The notes beneath the pieces were generated by a model, which ran no database searches, was not told the origin of the DNA, and worked only from the letters and a program-made list of their open reading frames with translations. A stretch of DNA of 64,000 nt from Henricia sp. BOLD:AAB3569 (lineage: Eukaryota > Echinodermata > Asteroidea > Spinulosida > Echinasteridae), in NCBI GenBank assembly GCA_037783545.1, contig JBBELK010001058.1, positions 124,001-188,000 on the forward strand, given 5' to 3'. A program made the translations under genes and the position numbers. Shown here piece by piece: positions 21,416 to 30,600 of this stretch. Position 1 is the stretch's first letter, and each line of letters begins with the position of its first letter.

Positions 21416-21500
21416 CAATGACCTTTTGACAGGAATGTAGTGTTTTTAAGTCACACTGATGACCTGACATTACTCCAGCCAGACAAAGCCGCTGACCTTT
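21416..21500 (-). pseudogene. Degenerate duplicate of the STN1 3' end
   Basis: This stretch aligns with about 85 nt at the end of STN1 exon 9 (21526-21605), sharing GACAGGAAT, AGTGTTT, GTCAC and CTGATGAC blocks at the same spacing. It has many substitutions and no conserved frame. It looks like an old local tandem duplication. Confidence 0.5.
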
Positions 21501-21521
21501 TCACCTCTGCACTGACCTATG

Positions 21522-21682
21522 TCAATTGACAGGAATAAAGTGTTTGGGCGTCACGCTGATGACATCACTCTGTTCCTCCAATCGGATGAGAGCTAGCCTT
21601 ACAGTGTCGGCCGTAACGTTTCGAAAGTCACCGTGGTTATGCAGACGATCCATAACATGCAAATAGTGGCAGCCATTTTCAT
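21522..21682 (-). CDS. STN1: STN1 exon 9 with stop
   Basis: This exon encodes ENGCHYLHVMDRL and LIRLEEQSDVISVTPKHF, matching the vertebrate C-terminus, and ends at TGA (plus-strand 21522-21524). A degenerate copy of its 3' end lies just downstream. Confidence 0.92.
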
Positions 21683-24600
21683 CTAGGGACCAAGAAAGAC
21701 AGTCGCAGAAAGAATTAATCCTGACTTTCGCTAATTAATGTAAAATGTAAGCCCACACGCCCTACATGTTCGGTTTTTTGGGGGACTTTTCAGTTTTATG
21801 GGACCTTAACGAAAATGAGTCGTGATGAAGGCTTAAACAAGGAAAAATTTCCACCAAAAGAAGAAAGATTGAATTAGTGCATTGCAGTTTTAGCATACTA
21901 TTGTTTGATTTAAAGGCACAGGCTCGTCAGCAATGCACGCGCGCCAAATTCGTGCAACGAAATACGCAGCTCCATGCCATTGCTATGGAGCTGCGTATTT
22001 CATGGAACAAATTTGGCGCACGCGCATTGCCGACGAGCCTGTGCCTTTAAAGTTTAAACACAAACAAATTGACCAAGTTGGTTTGAATGAATATCAGATA
22101 TTCGATTGAATATTTTATTAAGATAGTTGAATAGTAAATTATTCGAATTTGCACAATCCTAAAAATTGCTACTTACATTTTGTAAACTGACAGTCTGTTC
22201 CGAGTATTTCCAGAATCGTTTCATCCAATCTTGAATGGTAGCCTGTCTTCAACACCTGTTGGGCCATGGAGTAAACTCAATGTTACCACTCCATTGTTTT
22301 CCCACAATTCCCCCAAAATTACTGCTAACCATGGACTCTAAGTTGCATGGTTTTCATGGTATATGAGGCAATGGTTCTATCTGGCCTCTTCAAGTTAAGA
22401 GCGGTTACCAGCTTCACTCGTCGTGTTTGGGGTTCACGACTTAATACGTCCCCTTTGCACTTCGGTGTGAGTTAAGAGCGTTGCTGGTTCCACTCGTCGT
22501 GTTTAGGGTTCACGACTTAATACGTCCCCCAATCGAACAAAAGGCAGAATTCATAAATAAACTATTAAAATAGCTTACAGGAGCGTGTCCAGATTAAAAA
22601 TGTTCCCATGGGTGTTGAGATTTTGATACCATATCATTTGCCATATTTTTATCATTACCATTCTGAAATTTCGCGCTCTCAATCCGTATATTTTCAAGGA
22701 TATCGTCAAAAAACCAATAAAAATACAAATACTAATTCCCAGTTGTTAATTCATAATTCAGAATTGTGAGGAAATAAAGCTCTTGCTTTTTGTACGGACT
22801 GCGGTCATTTCTTGTGTCAAGAATGCCACAGAGCGCATGAGGAGATGCTGGTTATGAAATCACACAAGATCTACACTCTGGATGAGCTGCTCTCGGGCAA
22901 GATTACCTACAAAAGCAAAATCCGCCAAGAGCAATATTTATTTATTTATTTATATACCACATCCAACAGCGAAGGGACCGCCAATTACAGGAATGGGAGC
23001 AAGTGTGGTTGAGTGCCTTGCTCAAGGGCACATGTGCCACAACCCGTCACGGCCAGGAATCGAACCTACATTCTAGTACTAGCACAGGAACTTAAGTTCG
23101 ACGCACTAGACCGCTCGGCCATAACCCCCCAATATCTTTCATGTACATGTGTGTTAGTCCTTGCATATGGGTTGCTGATGTCAATAATTGTATTTTATTT
23201 TTTAGGGAAAAATGAAATGTTGATAAAATTGTCACATAACATTAAAATAGTTACTTTCATGTTACAATGACTATCACAATTGGGTTCATTGATTTCATTG
23301 ACCCCTGAAACATGGGGATAGATACCATAACCAGGCTATTAAAAAGATGACAAACCTTGTTTGCCAGGAGCACCTCCGCAGGGTGCGGACATGTGCGCTA
23401 TATAAGTATCCACCATTATTATTAAAACACAGTGCACATCTATTACATGCTCGTGACACACCCCCTACGTACACAGCCTTACAAAAATGTGCAACAACAA
23501 AATATAACACTTCAGCAACAACACAAAGCGTACAGGTCATTCGTTGGAAGCCCCCAGCTAATGGCGGATATACAGAAAGGGAGTGCCTTGCTCTTAGATT
23601 GGTGTATAACGAAGTAGATCCTAGAAGGAGATTGGTCTAAGGCTGCCAACTTTCCCGGATTTTAGAGAAGAAATCTGAAAAATACATCCCGATTTCAGAC
23701 ATCTGAAAATCTCTGAGATTGTTAATTAACAATCCAGGAGGGTTTTTGTCTGTGTCAGGAGTCACGAGATCAGTCATTTTCCAGGAAATCTGTTGCAAAA
23801 TCCGGAAGAATTGGCAGCTCTTTAGAACATATCATTTAATCTTAAGCGGGCCTCCCACTGTGCGATTTTTGCTACGATTGGGTACGATTTGGTACGATTG
23901 TGTGTAGAGTCTATAGAGAGTCTTTGGCAATCGTACAAATTCATAGGAAATTCGTGGCAAAAATCGAACAGTGGGAGGCCTGCTTTACATCATACCTCAT
24001 ACATATTAGCCAAACCACTGCGGTACACTACTCCTTCCTTGTCAAGTTTCTGCACGGCTTGCTTAATGATGCTTCGAATCTGCTGAATTGGAGCCGAGGC
24101 ACTGCCATGCTGTCAAAGGAAGGTTGGTGCATGAGATTACAAGTTATATTCCAGTATAATTAGCATTGTAACTAGCAGAGGGTAGGATAAAGGGGGCGCA
24201 GTCTGTCACTGTAGGGCACCACACTCCAAATGTGCTGTTGCCATTTAGTTTATGGTTTTTAAATTTTTTTAAGTGCATTTTCTCTTCTTAATGATTTAAT
24301 AATAATAATAATTAGATTTGTATAGCGCACATATCCACCCTGCAGGGTGCTCAAGGCGCTGTTACCATTATTACCGCTGCCATCAGGGAATCACCAGAAC
24401 CATTTCGCTTCAACTAGGTGGCTGCTGGTCAGGCGCACAACCCTATCAGCAGTTAGATTGTGGCATTCCCCTTAACAGCTTCCCATATATCGCTTGGGTT
24501 GACGAGGCAACTGGGATTAAGTGTCTTGCCCAGGGACACAGACACGTTGGTCGAAGTGGGGCTCGAACCCCCAACCTCTGATTGGGAGTCCCGCTTCATA

Positions 24601-27600
24601 CCCACTAGACCACACGCGCTCCCTGCATTTATAAATATGAATGTTCACAAATGCAGTTGATAAACAAATGCACACAGGAAATTAGTCTTCTTTGCAACAG
24701 ATATGGAAACATGTACATACCCATCAAAACTTTGGAAACACCTTGAAAGTTTTAGTATTATTTTGTTTATTCATAATAAACCAAGCTATTAAAGCAAACG
24801 GAGGTGTAAGGGGTATCTGGAGAGAAAGCAGTCATCTGGAATGCTGTCCATCATGGAATGGCCTGCCCAGTCACCTGATCTCAATCCCATTGAGCTGCTC
24901 TGGGAGAAGTTGGATCGTAAGGTACAGAAAGAAATGCCCAAACCAGCCAAGAAAACCTCCGGGGAGTCTTAAAAGAGGTGTATTTCCACTGAATGTTTGG
25001 GGAAACTGATAATCGGGATGCAGAGATTGTGTGTAGCTGTCATAGCTGCTAAGGGGGGATTCTTTTATGAACATCAAGTTTAGCCGTTTCTTTTTGCATG
25101 CTTTCCAATTTGTTGATAAAGCCCACTGCTGAGGCCGCAGATGGCACAAAAATAACATGTATATATTGCTTTTTGTTAGAATACACCTACATCTGCTTTC
25201 ACAAAATTAACATTCACAAATTTACGTTTTCTTCTCAAAAACCTGAAATTTTCAAGGTGTATCCAAAGTTTTGATGGGTAGTGTATGCAGAAGAATTAAT
25301 TCCTTTCTAGAAAAATAACCATGTTTATGACCACGGTACACATAGAAAATGTTTGATTATTTTCATCACAAAGAGTACTTTACAGCCTATACTTACCGGT
25401 ACGTTCCTATACTCCAAGCAGGGAGTTGAGGCTATTTTCATTACACCATCTAATGTCTCCAGTTCATGCAGGTGGAAATTGCTGATTTTCGTTGACTTAC
25501 TGGCAAGGAAACTCCGAAGATAGCTGCATAATCTGTCACCTAAGTGAGCCTGAAAGACACAAAAGCAAAACAAAATCTTTAATAATGATAATAATAATAA
25601 TAATAAATATCTGTAATGCGCTGGTATCTATCAGAAAGATGCTCAGGGCGCAGCAACACGCAAGAATGAGAAACAAATGTAAATATCATTTTCATAAAAC
25701 ATTTTCCCATCGAGCGAGCATCAGCATTAATGATACACTCTTAAAGCCGCTTCATACTTCACACAAACCCAAACACAGACACGACAAAGTTTTTGCAGCA
25801 AGTTGAACGAGTTTCCGTTTGAACTTGCATGAATGTTTGCCACGAAGTGTATGAACAATTCTGATTCATGAAAAATTTCGCATTCACTTTTTGGGGATTG
25901 CTAAGGCCTCTTTCATTACAAGATCAAAACTTCTACAAAACACTGCAAAAAGAACACCAAGGCCAATACTAGGGGTTCAGGAAGAAATTATTTACAATTT
26001 CAAAGTTCTTCAAGTATTTTAAAATCATAACTTGTGTCTTATAATGTCAAAATAACAGAGTCTTGAGTCTAACTCAAGTGAGAGTTAGGACAACAACACG
26101 CTATAACCTCTACTGACCTCACTCGTAAGCCCGGTTCTCTTTTCCTCTTTCTCAGTTTCCAAATCCTGACGAACGTGACTTGGAAGAACAAAAGGCCGGT
26201 CGTAGAGTTTCTCATACAAATTGGGCAGTTCCTCCATTCGGTAAATCTCGGCTAAACAGGGCGGATCTTCATTCTTTCCTGACAACGAAAAACAAAACCA
26301 GCTAGGAACCATCATTTTGAACACATTTAATAGAAATGATTTATGCATGTCCAGACTTGTTTTTATTATTATTATTGTTATTATTTCTTTCTGGTATTCA
26401 TACCAAGGATTCCTCAATAGTACTCATTGCACTGTCACTCGCAAGTGTCAGGAAACCCATGAAGAATTAGAATTAGAAATGACCAGAGACACCGGGGAAT
26501 CCCCTTGCTTTTTACGAAAGAATGCTCTGTGATCTTTAGAGTGCGTTACCATTACCTAACACAGTGGACCAACGGCTTTACATCCCTTCCGAAGGATGGA
26601 GCAAGTGTGGTTGAGTGCCTTGCCCAAGGGCACAGGTACCGCAGCCGGATTCGAACCCAGGATTGCGAGTCAATGACCCAAACCACTCGGCCACGGTACC
26701 CCACATTTACTGCAGCTAAGTACTGATAATTTCATTTGAGCAGTGAGAGGTGTAGTATCTTGTCCGTGTTTAAAAATAATATAACTTTTTAATAATAATA
26801 TAATAATTCTTTAATGGCACAAAAATCCACCAAGAATATTCACTGGGCACAATTCCATCGTTCCATAAAACTCTCTCAAGGGGAGTACTTAGCTCCAGCT
26901 GCCTGCGTTAGGTAACCTTGAGCTAATCAAACATAAACAAGATCTTCACCACCGGCACATAGGTGGAGAGAGGCATTTCATGGCAAAGTGCCTTGCCCAA
27001 GGGCACATGCACCATGGCCAAACAAAGGGCACATGTACTATGACATGGCCTGGATAGACACTAATGAAAAGCTCAAGAAATTTCAAACGGTAAACAAAAA
27101 CAAAGATTGTTTTATTGACATAAAACTCACTGAAATATGACGCTGATACTTCAAGTTTGTTGCGATACCGTTTAAGGCGACCTCGTACATGAATGGTGTC
27201 CCCTAGCTCCATGCGAGTCAATCGATGTGAATCATGCTGCTGCACTTTACCCAAGACTGCAGCACCGAATGACGTCTCACAATTATCATCAGCGATTCCT
27301 GAATAAAAATGGATTTTTAAAGTGAACAACAAATGAAACTATGTGACACTGTGTGAATTTTATCCTAATTTACTATACCTCATAAATATTCATCAGGCAG
27401 CCGCGGTATTTCATTGGTCCATTCCAGCAACAGAGCCGTGTGATAGTTTTTACTAACACAAGGGTAATATCACACAGCCTAGATTTGTCCCAGTACACTG
27501 TGATCATTTTACCAACGACGCGCGCTTCTTGCTCATGCAGATGGGTCATTCTATAAATATGGGGTCCACTTTTTCTGTCCCGTTACATCTGACATCTTGT

Positions 27601-30600
27601 AAAATGTTGTATTTTGTAAATTCAGGACATATTCTTTAAATGCCTTCTATTTCAAAGAGTGATTACATAAAATACAATTCATAAAAATATGGTTTGAAGG
27701 CATTTTTAATGATACTTGTATGGCAAATAGCAGTATGTCAGGTGTAACGGGGACAGAAAAATGTCACACGTTGGACCCCAAATTTATAGAATGACCCAGT
27801 TGCATTTTCAACTTTCAAACACAATTCCAGTGCTTGTCTGAATTTCAAAATTATTTAATGATTAGACATTAACTTTCTGTTCCATGTCTCCTAAAATTGA
27901 AAAGAATGTTTTAATTTAACCAAATACTGCATGATCAAAAACATGAGAGAATGGACCAATAAAATACCGTGGCCACCTAATTATTATTTATGAGGTATAG
28001 TAAAACAAATACATGGTTTTTATGGGAGATACATGTAGTGAAAACTAACGACCCCGAGGTGACAAGAAAAACCTCACTAAAAGTGTTAATAACAATGTTA
28101 CCAAACACCACATGATTTTATTTGCAGGTAATTTGAGGTAAGAAATTAACAAAAGCCTTTTTTATTATTCAACTCAACACAAAAACCATGAATGGATTTT
28201 TCAAGCTTTCTGAAGTATTACTGCCTCTATGTGACTGAAATTTCTACACGGTGGGCTTTTAATCACGAGTGGAAATAATCCCCTTTGTAACAGTTTACCA
28301 ATGATGTAATCTACCTTTAATGCTTGTCCACTCAAGTCCAAAACGATCGATTTGTGTTTTAGATATGACTTGTTTATCTTCTCAGCTTGTTTTTTTTGCC
28401 ACAACAATTCCAGGGGTTTTACTGTCAAAAACATATTGCTGTGGACTCGATTAATTATGTCATAGACGTTGAAAAAAAGTACTTTTGAACTCACCAAAAG
28501 GGGCATCAATTTTCCTTGGTTTCCAACAGCAGCAGTTAATCACGCCTGTTCCATCGTCAACTGCCAAAAGTAACAATTGAGAAATGGACCTCAAACATCA
28601 ATTTAAGTGTAGATTTGGGTCATTCTATAAATTTGGGGTCCACTTTTTCTGTCCCCGTTACATCTGACATCTTGTAAAATGTTGTATTTTGTAAATTCAG
28701 GACATATTCCTTAAATGCCTTCTATTTCAAAGAGTGATTACATAAAATACAATTCATAAAAATATGGTTTGAAGGCATTTTTAATGATACTTGCATGGCA
28801 AATAGTAGTATGTCAGGTGTAACAGAAAAATGTCACACGTTGGACCCCAAATTTATAGAATGACCCATTTGATAGAAAAGCCCCAAATTAACAGCGACAA
28901 CAATTTTCAGAAAGATTCAGCAGTTGATCGATCACAGCTTCATCAGACTGTGTACAAAACATTGAGACTGGCTGAAAAAAAAGTGTTTTCTAAGAAAATC
29001 TCTCATTTGTTTTTGGATCTGAATGACGACTTGTGCCTCATAGCTTGGCCAGATAGTTTGGGGACTTTGGGCAGTTGGGGACTTTGGGCAGTTGGGGTGG
29101 GAGGGGCAGTTGGGGTGGGAGGGGCAGTTGGGGTGGGAGGGGAAGTTGGGATGGGAGAGGCGAGGGGTGGGAGAGGCGAGGGGTGGGAGAGGGGAGGGGA
29201 GGGGAGGGGGTAGGGTAACTAACCTCCATACTGGAACATTCTAGGTCGTTCCTCGACCCTGACAACCCATCCAATGATGTCAAGTTTAGTAATAGGGTGG
29301 TTCTTGTATGCAAATGCACCTGTAAGTCCGATGTAAAAAAAACAAAGGGAAAATAAACAAGTGGCTGGAAACAAGTTGGACATCACTATTTTTTTCCCAT
29401 CAGTAAGTGCTATCTAAAAACAAAAAACTAAAAATTGGTAGGAAAATGTGATATTTTACGAGCATAAAACTTTAAAATGTTCAGCCAGTCTCATGTTTTG
29501 TACATGAGGCCTAAGGTGAATTCTTTCCAAATATTATTTGATATTTCCCACTAAATTAACAGGCCGGGGTCAGATCAATTACGACATCCCAATTACGAGA
29601 TTTTGTGGGTGTGACTCCACATTTATTGTAATCGAATAACAATCGGTCGACGACGAGAATTCTTCTTGTTCGATTGTGATACAAAACGTATCACAATAAA
29701 TTGGTAAAAAATCGTGTGTGACCCCATCTAAATACTCGTATTACAAGCCATTCCATACCTTCCCCACGCGCACGTGCGTACTTCTGCTTCACCGCACGCG
29801 CCTGGCTACTTTTCCCAGGGCTGCTGCAGGCAGCAAGCACGCACACGCAATGGAAAGCCAGCACAATACTATGACGAGATTGTGTTGTTCGTGCATGTGA
29901 CCCCACTTCATTATAATATACGATTAAAATCCGATTATAATAAGTTTGTCGTCTGACCCTGGTTGTAGTTGGAACTATTACAATCGTATCATAATCGAGT
30001 ATTTACGAGATTTGTCTCTTGTGACCCCGGCCTAAGATACACATTCACACCAACAGTCCGAAGTTATTGTTGAGACTTTCCCAATAATAAGTTAGGAGTA
30101 TTCCCTTACAGAAATCTTCCAAGCTTGCTGCAAGCTTGCGGCAAGCTTGCAGACAAGCTTGCAGACAAGCTTGTCTGCAAGCTTGCAAGGTTCCAAAAAT
30201 GCAAATGAGGGCGAGCTTGCTGCAAGCTTGCCGCAAGCTTGCCGCAAGCTTGCCGCAAGCTTGCCGCAAGCTTGCGGACAAGCTTGCCTACCTGCTTACA
30301 AGCAAGCTTGCGGCAAGCTTGCGGCAAGCTTGCCATAAGCTTGCCATAAGCTTGCCGCAAGCTTGCTGCAAGCTTGCCATAAGCTTGCTGCAAGCTTGCC
30401 ATAAGCTCGCCGCAAGCTTGCCATAAGCTCGCCGCAAGCTTGCCATAAGCTTGCCGCAAGCTTGCCGTATAGCTTGCCGCAAGCTTGCCGCAAGCTTGCC
30501 GCAAGCTTGCCGCAAGCTCGCAGTATAAGCTTGCAGTAAGCTTGCCGCAAGCTTGCCGCAAGCTTGCCGCAAGCTTACTGCAAGTTTGCCTACTGTACAT

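Noticed and set aside
28830-29213. ORF with Gly/Val-rich GGAVGVGGAVG end
   Set aside because: Translation of the G-rich tandem tract, not a gene.
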